Positions 45,356 to 56,452 are shown, counted from the stretch's first letter. The stretch is DNA of 58,771 bases from Nitrosospira sp. 56-18 (GCA_001899235.1 MKVR01000035.1:1-58771); one strand, 5' to 3'. Numbers and translations: made by a program. The notes: generated by a model from the sequence alone, not told the origin.

Positions 45356-46933
45356 ATGATGACCTTGCTCTCACTCTCCATGGCGTTGCCGCTGGCCATG
45401 AGCCGGCGATTCACGCGGGCGCGGCGTCGCCGGCCTTCATGGCTGCCTGGCGGATCGGAGAAGGCGCGGCCATGCGAGACCGGCACGGCTCCAGCGGACT
45501 CGGGGAGCCGCTTGCGCAGAAAATATTCATATGGCGACGCCGGTTCCAGACTGGCGCCGTTCTGGCGCGCTGTCCGGCTTCGTGCCGGGATCCTTGCGCT
45601 ATCGGCGAGCGTCATTTTTCAGGCGCACGCCACAGATGCGCTTCCAGACCAGGGAAGCGCAACAGCGCATCTGCATGCCGGTGTCATGCAGAAGGAGGAT
45701 GCATCCACCGGCGTATTTGCAAAAGCTGCGGATGGCTCCATCACACCGCTGCAGGCCCTGATAGCGGAGGCGCTGGAGAGAAATCCGGAAATCCGGGCTG
45801 CGCTGCGCCAGCGCGAGGCGGCCAGCCAGAGGATCGCACCCGCTGGAGCGCTGGATGACCCGGTGCTGGAAGCGGGAATCATCAATGCGCCCCTGGCTTC
45901 GTCAACCTTCAACCGGGAAGACATGACGATGAAAATGATCGGCTTGTCCCAGCGCTTGCCTTTTCCGGGCAAACGCGATTTGCGCAAGGAGGTCGCCGCC
46001 AGGGATGCGGAGAGCGTTGGCCACGGCTACCAGGAAACGGTGAACCGCGTAGTGCGGGACATCAAGTTCGCTTATTTCGATCTGGGGCTCATCCTGGAAA
46101 GAACCCGCATCGTGGAGAAAAACAAGCTGATCCTGGAAGACCTGCTCCACATTGCCGAGCGCCACTATGGAGTGGGCATAGGAAGCCTGGCCGATGCGCT
46201 GAAGGCGCAAACCCAGGTATCCAGGATGGCGGATGAACTGCTCCGGCTGGCGCGGGAAAAGCCTGCCATGGAGGCGGAGCTTATCCGCGCGCTCAACCGC
46301 CGCGCAACTGAGGCAGCGCCCATACCGGAGCCGCCGCGACTCGGGGAAGAGACCCTGAGCCTGGAATTCCTGCGGGAAGCGGCTCTTGCGCAGCGCCCCC
46401 AACTGCTGGCGCTGCAGAGCATCGCTGCCCGCAACGACAAGGCGCTGGAACTGGCCCGTAAAAATTACTACCCCGACCTGGATGTGCGTTTGTCATATGG
46501 CCAGCGCGACACTATGCTGGATGGCAGCAGGCGTCCCGACATGGTGACCCTGACCGTGGCGATGAACCTCCCCATATGGCGCGAGAGCAAGCTCGAGCCG
46601 CGCGTGATGGAGACACTGGCGCTGCGCGACCAGGCGCTGGACCTGTATCAGGCGCAGCGTAACGAAGTGGATGCAAGACTGCGGCAGCAGGTGGAGACGG
46701 CCGAACAAAACCTGAGATCCGTGCGGCTGTACCAGACCGCGATCCTGCCGCAGGCGCGGCTCACGGTCGAAGCTTCGTTGAGCGCCTATCGCGTCAATCG
46801 TGTTGATTTCCTGACATTGCTCGATAGCCAGATGACCGTGTTCAACTATGAAATCGGCCTTGCCACGGCCATTGCCGGCTATAACAAGGCGCTTGCGGAA
46901 ATCGATTTGCTCGCCGGCAGGCCGCCGCGGTAA
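45356..46933 (+). CDS. cusC: CusC/CzcC-type outer-membrane efflux factor
   Basis: About 525 residues from the ATG at 45356 (GGGGAAATCAG before it); a frame open to 45155 reads through repeat-like sequence and is less likely. A 60-residue basic stretch precedes the hydrophobic export segment (AGILALSASVIFQAHA). The TolC-like domains follow: ALERNPEIRAALRQREAASQ, IGLSQRLPFPGKRDLRKEVA, and KNYYPDLDVRLSYG. It is the outer channel of the tripartite copper/silver pump. The long basic N-terminus before the signal is odd and suggests a later true start. Confidence 0.88.
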   Translation: MMTLLSLSMALPLAMSRRFTRARRRRPSWLPGGSEKARPCETGTAPADSGSRLRRKYSYGDAGSRLAPFWRAVRLRAGILALSASVIFQAHATDALPDQGSATAHLHAGVMQKEDASTGVFAKAADGSITPLQALIAEALERNPEIRAALRQREAASQRIAPAGALDDPVLEAGIINAPLASSTFNREDMTMKMIGLSQRLPFPGKRDLRKEVAARDAESVGHGYQETVNRVVRDIKFAYFDLGLILERTRIVEKNKLILEDLLHIAERHYGVGIGSLADALKAQTQVSRMADELLRLAREKPAMEAELIRALNRRATEAAPIPEPPRLGEETLSLEFLREAALAQRPQLLALQSIAARNDKALELARKNYYPDLDVRLSYGQRDTMLDGSRRPDMVTLTVAMNLPIWRESKLEPRVMETLALRDQALDLYQAQRNEVDARLRQQVETAEQNLRSVRLYQTAILPQARLTVEASLSAYRVNRVDFLTLLDSQMTVFNYEIGLATAIAGYNKALAEIDLLAGRPPR

Positions 46934-46972
46934 ACCACCCGAATCATTTTTAGCGAAAACAGTTCGTAACGG

Positions 46973-48634
46973 ATGAAGCCGATGAAACCGATGAAACCAA
47001 TCGCCAGATCGATCATTGTTGCCGTTCTGATAGCGGGCGCGCTGGCTGCCGGATACTGGTGGGGCAGCGCCAGGACGGCGGCACCAGCGGCGAATCCGCC
47101 GGAAGCAGCACCGGAAGGCAGGGGCGGCAGGGGCAAAATCCTCTATTACCGCAATCCGATGGGGCATCGCGACACCTCGCCAGTGCCGAAGAAAGATTCG
47201 ATGGGCATGGATTACATCCCCGTCCATGAAGGCGAAGAATCCTCGTCCGGCGCCTCGGTAGTCAAGATCAGCCATGAAAAAATACAGAAGCTCGGGGTGA
47301 AAACGGAAGTGGTCGCGCCGCGTGAACTCACCCGCACAGTGCGGGCAATGGCAACCGTGCAGCCGGATGAGCGCCGGCTGTACACCGTGACGCCCAAGTT
47401 CGAGGGCTGGATCCATAAGCTCTACGTCAATGCCACCGGGCAGGCGGTAAGAAAGGGCGAGGCCCTGATGGACGTATACAGCCCGGAGCTGATCACGGCG
47501 CAGCACGAATATCTCATCGGAAGGAAAGGGATGCAGCATGCCGCAGCGGAAGGCAGTCCGGAGGGTGGAGCGGCAATGCAGCGGCTGGCTGAAAGCACCT
47601 TGAACAGGCTGCGCAATTGGGATATCTCGGAGGCGGACCTGCGGGCGCTGCAGCAGGAAGGCCGGGTCAGGCATTATGTCACCCTGCGTTCCGGGGCCAG
47701 CGGCGTCGTACTGGAGAAACCTGCTGTCGAAGGCAGACGCTTCATGCCGGGAGACATGCTGTACCAGATCGCGGATCTGTCCAGGGTATGGATGCTGGCC
47801 GACGTGTTCGAGCAGGATCTGGGCCTGGTTGATCGGGGGCAGGGCGCCACTATCAGAATGGTTGCCTATCCGGGCAAGGTGTTCAGCGGGACGGTGACGT
47901 TCATCTATCCCACGGTGGCGCCGGAAACACGGACCGCGAAGGTGCGGATCGAGCTCCCCAACAAGGAAGGCCTGCTCAAGCCGGACATGTACGGAAGGGT
48001 CGAACTGGCTTCGCTACAGGGCATGCAGGGCAAACGGAAGCTGCTGGCGGTGCCTGACTCGGCGGTGCTGGATACAGGCACCCGGCGCCTGGTGCTGGTG
48101 GAGCGGGGCGAGGGCCGGTACGAGCCGCGCGAGGTCATGCTCGGCATGCACGGCGATGGCTACGTTGAAGTGCTGGGCGGACTCGCGGCGGGAGAAGCGG
48201 TGGTGGTCAGCGCAAACTTCCTGATCGATGCCGAGAGCAACCTCAAGGCGGCACTCGACGGCTTCACTCGCGATGCTTCCCGTCCGGGGGGAACCGATGA
48301 GGCTGCGCACGATAACCACCACACATCCGGGATGGCCGTGGCGCAGGGCCATCGCGGCGAGGGAAGCGTCGAGGCGGTGGATTGGGCGCGCTCGACGGCT
48401 ACGATCCGCCACGGGCCGATTGCCAGCCTCGATTGGCCGCCGATGACCATGGATTTCCGCGTCAGGGACCCGGCGTTGCTGCGCGCCTTGAAGCCCGGTC
48501 AGAAGGTCGATTTCGACCTGGTCGAGGAGCAGGCCGGCGAGTATGTCATTGTCCGCATCCAGCCGGTTGCCGGCAGCCTCCCTGCCAGTTCTGCCGGCCC
48601 CGGAGGCCCCGGTGGCGGCCAGGGAGAACGCTGA
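46973..48634 (+). CDS. cusB: CusB-type adaptor with fused CusF domain
   Basis: A 553-residue adaptor. The N-terminus has a 9-base triplicated ATGAAACC(G) start, so the exact start is uncertain. After the anchor (SIIVAVLIAGALAAGYWWG) a heavy-metal-binding domain carries YYRNPMGHRD and DSMGMDYIPV. Adaptor beta-barrel and lipoyl segments follow. The C-terminus (about residues 460-540) is a CusF-like domain with the Cu(I)/Ag(I) ligands in DWPPMTMDF. Fusion would deliver metal straight to the pump. It overlaps CusA by one base (TGATG). Confidence 0.92.
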   Translation: MKPMKPMKPIARSIIVAVLIAGALAAGYWWGSARTAAPAANPPEAAPEGRGGRGKILYYRNPMGHRDTSPVPKKDSMGMDYIPVHEGEESSSGASVVKISHEKIQKLGVKTEVVAPRELTRTVRAMATVQPDERRLYTVTPKFEGWIHKLYVNATGQAVRKGEALMDVYSPELITAQHEYLIGRKGMQHAAAEGSPEGGAAMQRLAESTLNRLRNWDISEADLRALQQEGRVRHYVTLRSGASGVVLEKPAVEGRRFMPGDMLYQIADLSRVWMLADVFEQDLGLVDRGQGATIRMVAYPGKVFSGTVTFIYPTVAPETRTAKVRIELPNKEGLLKPDMYGRVELASLQGMQGKRKLLAVPDSAVLDTGTRRLVLVERGEGRYEPREVMLGMHGDGYVEVLGGLAAGEAVVVSANFLIDAESNLKAALDGFTRDASRPGGTDEAAHDNHHTSGMAVAQGHRGEGSVEAVDWARSTATIRHGPIASLDWPPMTMDFRVRDPALLRALKPGQKVDFDLVEEQAGEYVIVRIQPVAGSLPASSAGPGGPGGGQGER

Positions 48635-51600
48635 TGCTCGGCCGGATCATCGAATGGTCTGCCCGCAATATGTTTCTGGTGCTGCTGGGCACAGCCTTCA
48701 TTGTCGGCCTCGGCATCTACTCCACGCTCCGCACGCCATTGGACGCGATTCCCGATCTCTCGGATGCGCAGGTCATCATCTATACCGAATACCCGGGGCA
48801 GGCGCCGCAGGTCGTTGAAGACCAGATCACCTATCCCCTGAGCACGGCCATGCTGGCCGTGCCGAAATCCAGGGTGGTGCGCGGCCTTTCGGTATTCGGC
48901 GCCTCCTTCATCTACATCATCTTCGAGGACGATACCGATATCTACTGGGCACGAAGCCGGGTGCTCGAATACCTCAATTTTGCGGCAGGGCGCATGCCGC
49001 GAGGCGTCACGCCGACCCTGGGGCCGGACGCAACGGGGGTTGGCTGGGTATACCAGTATGCCGTCCTGGCGGCCCGGCATACGCTTGCGGAACTGCGCAC
49101 CATCCAGGACTGGTTCGTGCGCTACCAGCTTACCAAGGCGCATGGCGTGGCCGAAGTGGCGAGCGTGGGGGGATTCGTCCAGACCTACCAGGTTACGGTC
49201 GAGCCGCGCAAGCTGCAGGCTTACGGCATTCCTCTCAGCCGGATCGCCGCCGTGATCCGGGCCAGCAACCGCGACGTGGGAGGGCGCGTGCTCGAAATGG
49301 CCGAGACGGAATACGTGGTGCGGGGGCGCGGCTACCTGCATGGCATAGCCGACATCGAAAATCTCGTGCTCAAGGCGGAAAAAGGCACGCCGGTGCTGAT
49401 CCGCGACGTGGCAAGGGTCGAACTGGCGCCGGACGAGCGGCGCGGGATCGCGGAGCTGAATGGCGAGGGCGAGGTGGTTTCCGGCATTGCCGTGGCGCGC
49501 TATGGGCAGAACGCGCTTGCCGTCATCGACAACGTGAAAAGAAGGATCGAAGAAATATCCAGCGGTTTGCCGGAGGGAGTGTGGCTGCAGACCGTCTATG
49601 ATCGTTCCGACCTGATCTACCGGGCAATCGAAAACCTGAAACGGGTGCTGGTCGAAGAAAGCCTCATCGTGGCCGCCGTCTGCATGGTATTTCTCATGCA
49701 TGCGAGGAGCGCGCTGGTGGCCATCGTCATGCTGCCCATCGGCGTGCTCATCGCGATGATCGCCATGCACATGCTGGGACTCAATTCCAACATCATGAGC
49801 CTGGGCGGCATCGCCATCGCCATCGGCGCCATGGTGGATGCGGCGATCGTGATGATCGAGAATGCCCACAAACACCTGGAGCGGGCGCCGCCGGATGCGC
49901 CGCGCCAGCAAATCGTGATCGATGCCTGCCGCGAAGTGGGTCCCGCCCTGTTTTTCAGCCTGCTTATCATTACCGTTTCGTTCCTGCCGGTATTCACGCT
50001 GGAAGCGCAGGAGGGGCGAATGTTCGCGCCGCTGGCGTATACCAAGACGTTCGCGATGGCGGGCGCGGCGCTGCTGTCGATCACACTGGTGCCGGTGCTG
50101 ATGTTCCTGTTCATCCGCGGCAGGATCCTGCCCGAGCAAAGAAATCCGGTCAATCGCTTCCTGATAGGGATTTATCGTCCTGTCATTGCCTGGGTGATGC
50201 GATGGAAAAAGCTCACCATCGCACTTGCCGCGATTGTGCTCGCCATTTCGATATTTCCTGCAGCGAAACTGGGCAGCGAGTTCATGCCGACGCTGAACGA
50301 GGGAAGCCTGCTGTACATGCCCATCACCTTGCCGGCATTGTCGGTCACCAAGTCCGCCGAGCTGCTGCAGACTCAGGACAGGATCATCAAGACGTTCCCC
50401 GAAGTCGAATCGGTATTCGGAAAGGCGGGACGCGCCAATACCGCGACCGACCCGGCGCCGCTGGAGATGGCCGAGACGGTGATCAACCTCAAGCCGGAAA
50501 GCGAATGGCGGCCAGGCATGACTGTCGATAAATTGATAGCCGAACTGGACCAAGCGCTGCAAATACCAGGCGTCAGCAACGCCTGGACCATGCCCATCAA
50601 GAACAGGATAGACATGCTCGCCACGGGCATCCGCACGCCGATCGGCATCAAGGTGTTCGGAAAGGACCTGGAGGAAATCGAGGAACTCGCCCGGCATATC
50701 GAGGCTGTCGTAAAAACGGTGCCGGGCACCACCAGCGCTTATGCGGAACGCATTACCGGCGGCTACTATCTCGACATCGAGCCCGACCGGCTGGCGCTGG
50801 CGCGCTACGGCCTGGCAGTGGGCGACCTGCTGGAAGCGGTCTCGCTGGCGCTGGGCGGAGAGACGCTGACGACCACGGTGGAAGGCCGCGAGCGCTTTGC
50901 TGTCACCCTGCGCTATCCGCGCGAGCTGCGCCAGGATCCGCTGGCTATCGCCAGCCAGGTCCTGATACCGGTCATGAATGATGCCGTGATCCCGCTAGGG
51001 CAGGTAGCCAGCGTCAAAACGGTCAGGGCCCCCCCCGCCATACGCACCGAGAACGCGCTGTTGTCGGTGTATATCTTTGTCGATATCCGCAACCGCGACA
51101 TCGGAGGCTATGTCGCCGACGCGCAAAAAGCAGTGACGGAACAGGTGAAATTCCCGCCCGGATACTACGCGACCTGGAGCGGCCAGTTCGAATACATGGA
51201 ACGGGCCAAGCAGAAGCTGAAGGTAATCGTGCCGCTTACCCTGTCGATCATTTTCCTGCTTCTTTACCTCAATTTCAGGCGATTTACCGAAACCCTCATC
51301 GTCCTGCTTTCGGTGCCGTTTTCCCTGGTGGGTGGAATCTGGCTGCTCTGGCTGCTTGGCTACAATCTCAGCGTTGCGGTAGTCGTGGGCTTTATTGCGC
51401 TCGCCGGCGTCGCTGCCGAGACGGGGGTCGTCATGCTGATCTATCTCGATCACGCCTGGGAAGCCATCGGAAGAAAATGCGCAGCCGCAGGCAGCAAGCC
51501 GACAGTAGCCGATCTGTATGCCGCAGTGATGGAGGGAGCCGTCGAGCGCGTGCGGCCGAAGATGATGACCGTGGTGGCAATCATGGCGGGGCTGCTGCCG

Positions 51601-51759
51601 ATCATGTGGGGTACCGGTACGGGCTCCGAAGTGATGCGGCGCATCGCCGCGCCCATGGTGGGCGGCATGGTGTCGTCCACCATACTGACATTGATCGTGA
51701 TTCCGGCCATCTATGCCTTGATTAAGGAGTGGGATCTATGCGGACGGAAAGGAAGCTGA
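48634..51759 (+). CDS. cusA: CusA-type Cu(I)/Ag(I) RND efflux pump
   Basis: About 1041 residues starting MLGRIIEWSARNMF. TM4 has IAIGAMVDAAIVMIENAHKH, typical of CusA/CzcA proton relay. The periplasmic three-methionine site of E. coli CusA is retained: LLYMPITLPAL, APLEMAETVINL and KNRIDMLATGI, which indicates monovalent copper or silver rather than zinc or cobalt. Its start is set by the one-base overlap with the adaptor. It exports metal from the periplasm through the CusC-like channel. Confidence 0.94.
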   Translation: MLGRIIEWSARNMFLVLLGTAFIVGLGIYSTLRTPLDAIPDLSDAQVIIYTEYPGQAPQVVEDQITYPLSTAMLAVPKSRVVRGLSVFGASFIYIIFEDDTDIYWARSRVLEYLNFAAGRMPRGVTPTLGPDATGVGWVYQYAVLAARHTLAELRTIQDWFVRYQLTKAHGVAEVASVGGFVQTYQVTVEPRKLQAYGIPLSRIAAVIRASNRDVGGRVLEMAETEYVVRGRGYLHGIADIENLVLKAEKGTPVLIRDVARVELAPDERRGIAELNGEGEVVSGIAVARYGQNALAVIDNVKRRIEEISSGLPEGVWLQTVYDRSDLIYRAIENLKRVLVEESLIVAAVCMVFLMHARSALVAIVMLPIGVLIAMIAMHMLGLNSNIMSLGGIAIAIGAMVDAAIVMIENAHKHLERAPPDAPRQQIVIDACREVGPALFFSLLIITVSFLPVFTLEAQEGRMFAPLAYTKTFAMAGAALLSITLVPVLMFLFIRGRILPEQRNPVNRFLIGIYRPVIAWVMRWKKLTIALAAIVLAISIFPAAKLGSEFMPTLNEGSLLYMPITLPALSVTKSAELLQTQDRIIKTFPEVESVFGKAGRANTATDPAPLEMAETVINLKPESEWRPGMTVDKLIAELDQALQIPGVSNAWTMPIKNRIDMLATGIRTPIGIKVFGKDLEEIEELARHIEAVVKTVPGTTSAYAERITGGYYLDIEPDRLALARYGLAVGDLLEAVSLALGGETLTTTVEGRERFAVTLRYPRELRQDPLAIASQVLIPVMNDAVIPLGQVASVKTVRAPPAIRTENALLSVYIFVDIRNRDIGGYVADAQKAVTEQVKFPPGYYATWSGQFEYMERAKQKLKVIVPLTLSIIFLLLYLNFRRFTETLIVLLSVPFSLVGGIWLLWLLGYNLSVAVVVGFIALAGVAAETGVVMLIYLDHAWEAIGRKCAAAGSKPTVADLYAAVMEGAVERVRPKMMTVVAIMAGLLPIMWGTGTGSEVMRRIAAPMVGGMVSSTILTLIVIPAIYALIKEWDLCGRKGS

Positions 51760-51900
51760 AATGTTGTTGTTTCGCAAGAAACGCTGCGCAGGTCTCCAAA
51801 GATAGCTTGGGCGATGGGATGCGCGAGAGAACACCATGCCGGGTTGCAGGGCTAAGATAATATATTTTCATTTATTAACTCAACCATCAGGAGATGTATC

Positions 51901-52251
51901 ATGAAAACAAAGAGTTTTATTGCAATTTTGGTCGTTCTTGGCTTCTTGACCTCGTGTGCGCAAATGAATCCACATCCGATGGATATGACAAGTGCGATCC
52001 AGAATGCTAAAACCAGTGCAGACCATAAGGCGTTGGCCAAACACTATGAAGACGTGGCCAGGGATATGGATGCGAAGGTGGAGGAACATAAAAAGTTACT
52101 CAATGAATACGAAACACACCCTTACTACGGAAAGCGCGCTCAAGATCTCAAGGCGCATTGCGAGGTCCTGATCAGGAGTTATAAGCGGGCAGCGGAAGAA
52201 AACATGAGCATGGCAAAAATCCACCGCCAAATGGCAGAGGAAGCGAAATAA
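51901..52251 (+). CDS. Lipoprotein of the copper island, paralogue of 14206-14679
   Basis: A 116-residue lipoprotein (lipobox LTSC) with a long charged helix: SADHKALAKHYEDVARDMD, YGKRAQDLKAH and KRAAEENMSMAKIHRQ. AGGAGATGTATC precedes the start. It shares its core with the lipoprotein near the helicase and Cpx genes. The function is unknown; the position between CusA and CusF suggests periplasmic handling of metal or envelope damage. Confidence 0.75.
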   Translation: MKTKSFIAILVVLGFLTSCAQMNPHPMDMTSAIQNAKTSADHKALAKHYEDVARDMDAKVEEHKKLLNEYETHPYYGKRAQDLKAHCEVLIRSYKRAAEENMSMAKIHRQMAEEAK

Positions 52252-52402
52252 CGAGCTTCAGGAAACTTCGGAAAAGTTGGGCAGTCCCTGATGAAAACAG
52301 CGTGAAGGAATAGGCGGGGGCGAAGTGCATCGTGCCAAAACCAACATGGCACATCAAATCACGAACCGTTTACGACCAACCTACATGCAAAAAAGGCAAA
52401 CC

Positions 52403-52729
52403 ATGAAATTCACTCCGATTCTTGTCTTGATTCTCGCCTTTTCGGCCACCGGGCTCGCCACTGCGCAATCCGGCGCCATGCGCGACAAGGCAGCCACGAA
52501 CTCAGAGGCAGCCAGACACAGGACCACTGCAGTGGTCAAAGCCGTGGATACCGCCAATGGAAAAATCAAGCTTGCGCATGAGCCAGTCAAGAGCCTGAAC
52601 TGGCCTGCGATGACCATGAATTTCTCTGTCAAGGATCCGGCACTGTTCGACCAGCTCACGGTCGGCAAAAAAGTGGAGGTCGAGTTCATCCAGGAAGGCT
52701 CCGCGTCCGTCATTACGGTGGTAAAGTAA
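52403..52729 (+). CDS. cusF: CusF-type periplasmic copper/silver chaperone
   Basis: A 108-residue protein with signal peptide (FTPILVLILAFSATGLATAQ). The OB-fold metal site has the aromatic-Met pattern SLNWPAMTMNFSV, matching CusF Trp and Met ligands. The start at 52403 is preferred (AAGGCAAACC upstream) over 52385. It carries Cu(I)/Ag(I) to the Cus pump. A second such domain is fused to CusB. Confidence 0.9.
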   Translation: MKFTPILVLILAFSATGLATAQSGAMRDKAATNSEAARHRTTAVVKAVDTANGKIKLAHEPVKSLNWPAMTMNFSVKDPALFDQLTVGKKVEVEFIQEGSASVITVVK

Positions 52730-52945
52730 TGGCCTGAACAAGGGCTGAAATCATGGCGGCGATAGTGGGAATGAGGGCATGGATTCAATTAGGAGGAAGG
52801 GTGCAGCAGATACTGAAATCACGGAAGACGGTGGCGAACTTCAGCGTTCCGCCCATTCGCCATACGGCTTCCTTGTCAGGCGCCGTCCACCCGCCGAGGT
52901 AGATTGGCCGGACGGTTTCGGCTAAATTTCATGGGGGAGGACTTC

Positions 52946-55165
52946 ATGGAATCGGAAACGAATGCGGATCGTCATCCTTCCGCCCTGCCGCGGGTTAGTC
53001 ATCCCTCCGCTGAAGATGGAGCAACGTTCATCCAGGTCGGCGTGAAACCCGGCCCTCAATGGACCTGCCCCATGCATCCCGAAATACGGCGGGAAGCGCC
53101 CGGGGACTGCCCGATCTGCGGCATGGCGCTGGTGCCTGTTGCAGGCACGGGCGGGAGCGATGCCAGCGATGCCGAGCTGCATGATCTCGCATGGCGGCTG
53201 CGCGTTGGGATCGCGTTGTCGATCCCGCTGGTGGCGATCGCGATGTTGCCCATGATCGGCATCCATGAGCCGTTTGGGCTCAAGCCGCATGCACGCGGTT
53301 GGGTCGAGTTCCTGCTCGGCACGCCCGTCGTGCTATGGGCCGGCTGGCCGATTTTGCGCAAATTCCGGTTTTCGCTCGCGCATCGCGCACCCAATATGTA
53401 CACCCTTATCGGCTTGGGGGTAGGGTGCGCCTATCTGTTCAGCCTTGCCGCTATTTTTATGCCCAGCTGGTTCCCGCAGGAGTTTCGGGCGCATGAGGGC
53501 GCGGTGGGCACCTATTTCGAGGCGGCAGCGGTCATCGTGACGCTGGTGATACTGGGCGACTACCTTCAGACACGCGCAATGGGCCAGACCGGCAGGGCAA
53601 TACAGCAATTACTGAAGCTCGCACCCAACCTGGCATGGCGCCTGCGCGACGATGGAAGCGAAGAACAGGTGCCGCTCGAGGCCATCGCGGTGGGTGACCG
53701 GTTGCGGGTAAAACCTGGAGAGAAAATTCCGGTTGATGGAACGGTGCTCGAGGGGTCGAGCCGGGTAGAGGAATCCATGATAACGGGTGAGCCGGTTCCC
53801 GTGACGAAGGCTGCCGGGGACAAGGTCACGGGCGCGACTGTCAATGGCAACGGCTCGCTGGTCATCCGTGCCGAGCGCGTGGGCGCCGACACGCTGCTGG
53901 CGCGTATCGTTCATATGGTCGGAGAGGCACAGCGCACGCGCGCGCCTATCCAACGGCTTGCGGATGTCATCGCCGCCTATTTCGTCCAAGCCGTTATCGC
54001 CATTGCGATCGCCACGGCCTTTGCCTGGTGGGTTCTCGGCCCGGAACCGAAATTTGCCTATGCCTTTGTCAACGCCATTGCCGTCCTCATCATTGCCTGT
54101 CCGTGCGCTGTCGGTCTCGCCACACCCATATCGATGACAGTCGCCATGGGGCAGGGCGCTCGTGCCGGAATCCTGTTTCGCAACGTGGAGGCCATCGAGC
54201 GCATGCGTGATATCGATACCCTGGTGGTGGACAAGACCGGCACGCTCACGCTCGGACGCCCCGAGCTGGCAGATTTTGCCGTTGACGGTATGCCGCCGCA
54301 GGAAGCCCTTGCCCTGCTTGCGGGAGTGGAGCGGCTTTCCGAGCACCCTATCGCGCATGCCATCGTCGAGGGCGCCAGGTCGCGCGGCGCAACCCCTCTC
54401 GCAGCGGAAGCTTTTGCCGCCGTCAATGGCATGGGCGTGCAGGCTCGAATCAACGGCAAGCGCGTGCTGGTGGGCAACCGTGATTTTCTCGGGCAGGAGA
54501 GCATCGACACGCAGCGCTGGGAGGCGCGCGCGGAAACCTGGCGCGATGAAGCCAGGACCGTGGTATTTTTCGCAATCGACGGCAGTGCCACCGGTATCGC
54601 GGCAGTTGCTGATCCGATCAAGGAAAATACGGTGGAAGCCATTGCCTTGCTACGGAAGCAGGGCGTTCATATTGTCATGCTTACCGGGGACGCGCAACGC
54701 ACCGCCGAGGCCGTTGCCTGGCAGTTGGGCATCGATGAGGTGCTGGCCGAAGTCCTGCCGGAAGATAAGGCCAGCCATGTCAGGCGCCTGCAGGCCGAAG
54801 GACGCAAAATCGGGATGGCGGGTGATGGCATCAACGATGCTCCTGCACTGGCACAGGCGGATGTGGGAATCGCGATGGGAACGGGAACCGATGTAGCAAT
54901 GGAAAGCGCGGGCGTTACGCTGGTCAAGGGCGACCTGCGCGGCATTGCGCGGGCCATTATTCTGTCTCGCGCCACCATGCGCAACATTCGCCAGAATCTC
55001 ATCTTCGCATTCGGCTATAATGTGCTTGGCATTCCCCTTGCCGCAGGAGTGCTGTATCCCGCTTTCGGGCTGTTGCTTTCGCCGATGTTTGCCGGTGCGG
55101 CCATGGCGATGAGTTCGGTATCCGTGGTCACCAACGCCTTGCGGCTCAACCGCATCGAGCTATGA
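52946..55165 (+). CDS. copA: CopA-type P1B copper/silver ATPase
   Basis: About 739 residues. The N-terminus has a heavy-metal-binding motif [20 protein letters not shown] rather than a GMTCxxC domain. The metal channel motif is [12 protein letters not shown], phosphorylation site [11 protein letters not shown], hinge [16 protein letters not shown] and TM8 MSSVSVV, all as in copper-exporting P1B-1 ATPases. Start ATG at 52946 follows GGGGGAGGACTTC. It exports Cu(I)/Ag(I) from cytosol to periplasm, where Cus removes it. It ends six bases inside the convergent PEP-CTERM gene. Confidence 0.93.
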   Translation: MESETNADRHPSALPRVSHPSAEDGATFIQVGVKPGPQWTCPMHPEIRREAPGDCPICGMALVPVAGTGGSDASDAELHDLAWRLRVGIALSIPLVAIAMLPMIGIHEPFGLKPHARGWVEFLLGTPVVLWAGWPILRKFRFSLAHRAPNMYTLIGLGVGCAYLFSLAAIFMPSWFPQEFRAHEGAVGTYFEAAAVIVTLVILGDYLQTRAMGQTGRAIQQLLKLAPNLAWRLRDDGSEEQVPLEAIAVGDRLRVKPGEKIPVDGTVLEGSSRVEESMITGEPVPVTKAAGDKVTGATVNGNGSLVIRAERVGADTLLARIVHMVGEAQRTRAPIQRLADVIAAYFVQAVIAIAIATAFAWWVLGPEPKFAYAFVNAIAVLIIACPCAVGLATPISMTVAMGQGARAGILFRNVEAIERMRDIDTLVVDKTGTLTLGRPELADFAVDGMPPQEALALLAGVERLSEHPIAHAIVEGARSRGATPLAAEAFAAVNGMGVQARINGKRVLVGNRDFLGQESIDTQRWEARAETWRDEARTVVFFAIDGSATGIAAVADPIKENTVEAIALLRKQGVHIVMLTGDAQRTAEAVAWQLGIDEVLAEVLPEDKASHVRRLQAEGRKIGMAGDGINDAPALAQADVGIAMGTGTDVAMESAGVTLVKGDLRGIARAIILSRATMRNIRQNLIFAFGYNVLGIPLAAGVLYPAFGLLLSPMFAGAAMAMSSVSVVTNALRLNRIEL

Positions 55166-56452
55166 TGGATAGCTCGACGGATATCCCAGGCGACGGCGCG
55201 CGATCGAGCCAAGCAGCGCCAGTCCTGCGGCGTAAAGCGCCCAGCTTTCCGGCTCGGGGACGGGCGCGGCCTGAAGCCTGCCGAAGAGGCCCTCGGTCTC
55301 GCCATGTGGCCCGGCCGCGAAATAGAGCGCGTTGGCCATGCCCAGGCTGGCGCCGTTGCCGAATTGCAATCCCCACAACCCATCGATCGAAATGATATTG
55401 CCCTGGTCATCGCGCAGGTAGTCGATTGCCCGGTGGGTCGCAGGATCGAAAGCGACGATGGTGCCGTCGCCAAAATTGCCCACCAGCAGCTTTCCGCTAT
55501 ATATCCCGAAATCATCAGGGGCGAAGGCGACGCCCCAGGGCGCATTCAACAGGCCGCGATCATCCCAGGTATGCATGAGCGCGCCGGACGCGTCGAATTG
55601 CGCGAGCCGGCCCAGCCCCGGACCGCTGGCTTCTTCACCGCCAAGAATATGTCCCGACGCCGAGGGATCCTCCTGGGTCTTGGCATAGGGCACGAACAGG
55701 CTGGCCCCTTCCGGGCCGGTCAGGGTCTGAATATTGAAGGGCGCATAATCGCCGGGCTGCGGAGTGGCCGATGCGGAAAAAGGATTTGCGAACGCGCCTT
55801 GCTTGCTGACCTCGGCAAAGTTGCCATCGAAGCTCTGGATGCCGGCATCGGCGCCGAAATTCGCCACATGGATGCGATTATCGCCCGAGCCCATCGCAAT
55901 GCCGAAGTAGTGCGCGCCGGCGGATGACCGGTCGATCATGAGTTTGGCAAAGGCAGGGCGATCGAAGCTGCCATCTGGATTCTTGCGTTCTGTCCAGGCT
56001 GAAATAGTGCCGGTATCCGTGGCAAACAGGAATTTTGCCGAAGCGGTAATGGAACCTTGGGTGATCGCGAAGTCATTGCCGGGGTTGAACACCACGCCGG
56101 TAGGCGTGCCGGCGGATACAGCTGGCCCCGCTGGGGAGCCGGGGACAGTCACCAGCCTGAGATCGTCCGAATACAATGGGGTGCCTCCGACATCCCCGAT
56201 ATACTGGTTGCTTGTCCCCCCGCCATTGCTCTCCACCCAGAAATGGCCGCCCAGGCCCGCAGGCCGAATCGCGATTCCCCAAGCATTGATGAGGCTCGGG
56301 TCGACGATGCCGGCGCCGTAAGCGTCGGTGCTCGCGACAAGATTGGTTTGCGTGTACCCGGCCGCATGGAGCGCAGGCGCAACCGAAAGCGCAAACACAA
56401 GCATGCAGCCCCGTAACGTGGCTGACCCCTTGGTACTGGTGATCAGATTCAT
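55160..56452 (-). CDS. TIGR03118-type beta-propeller protein with PEP-CTERM anchor
   Basis: A 430-residue exported protein with signal ([18 protein letters not shown]). The body is repeated beta-strands with [40 protein letters not shown] and [15 protein letters not shown], the TIGR03118 family. The C-terminus is a PEP-CTERM signal, [19 protein letters not shown] then a basic tail, so it should be processed by an exosortase. AGGAGG lies before the ATG at 56452. The function of the propeller is unknown. Confidence 0.9.
   Translation of the reverse strand: MNLITSTKGSATLRGCMLVFALSVAPALHAAGYTQTNLVASTDAYGAGIVDPSLINAWGIAIRPAGLGGHFWVESNGGGTSNQYIGDVGGTPLYSDDLRLVTVPGSPAGPAVSAGTPTGVVFNPGNDFAITQGSITASAKFLFATDTGTISAWTERKNPDGSFDRPAFAKLMIDRSSAGAHYFGIAMGSGDNRIHVANFGADAGIQSFDGNFAEVSKQGAFANPFSASATPQPGDYAPFNIQTLTGPEGASLFVPYAKTQEDPSASGHILGGEEASGPGLGRLAQFDASGALMHTWDDRGLLNAPWGVAFAPDDFGIYSGKLLVGNFGDGTIVAFDPATHRAIDYLRDDQGNIISIDGLWGLQFGNGASLGMANALYFAAGPHGETEGLFGRLQAAPVPEPESWALYAAGLALLGSIARRRLGYPSSYPS

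Noticed and set aside
48499-50697. 732-codon minus-strand frame inside cusA
   Set aside because: A shadow frame caused by GC-rich codon bias; the plus strand is unambiguous CusA.
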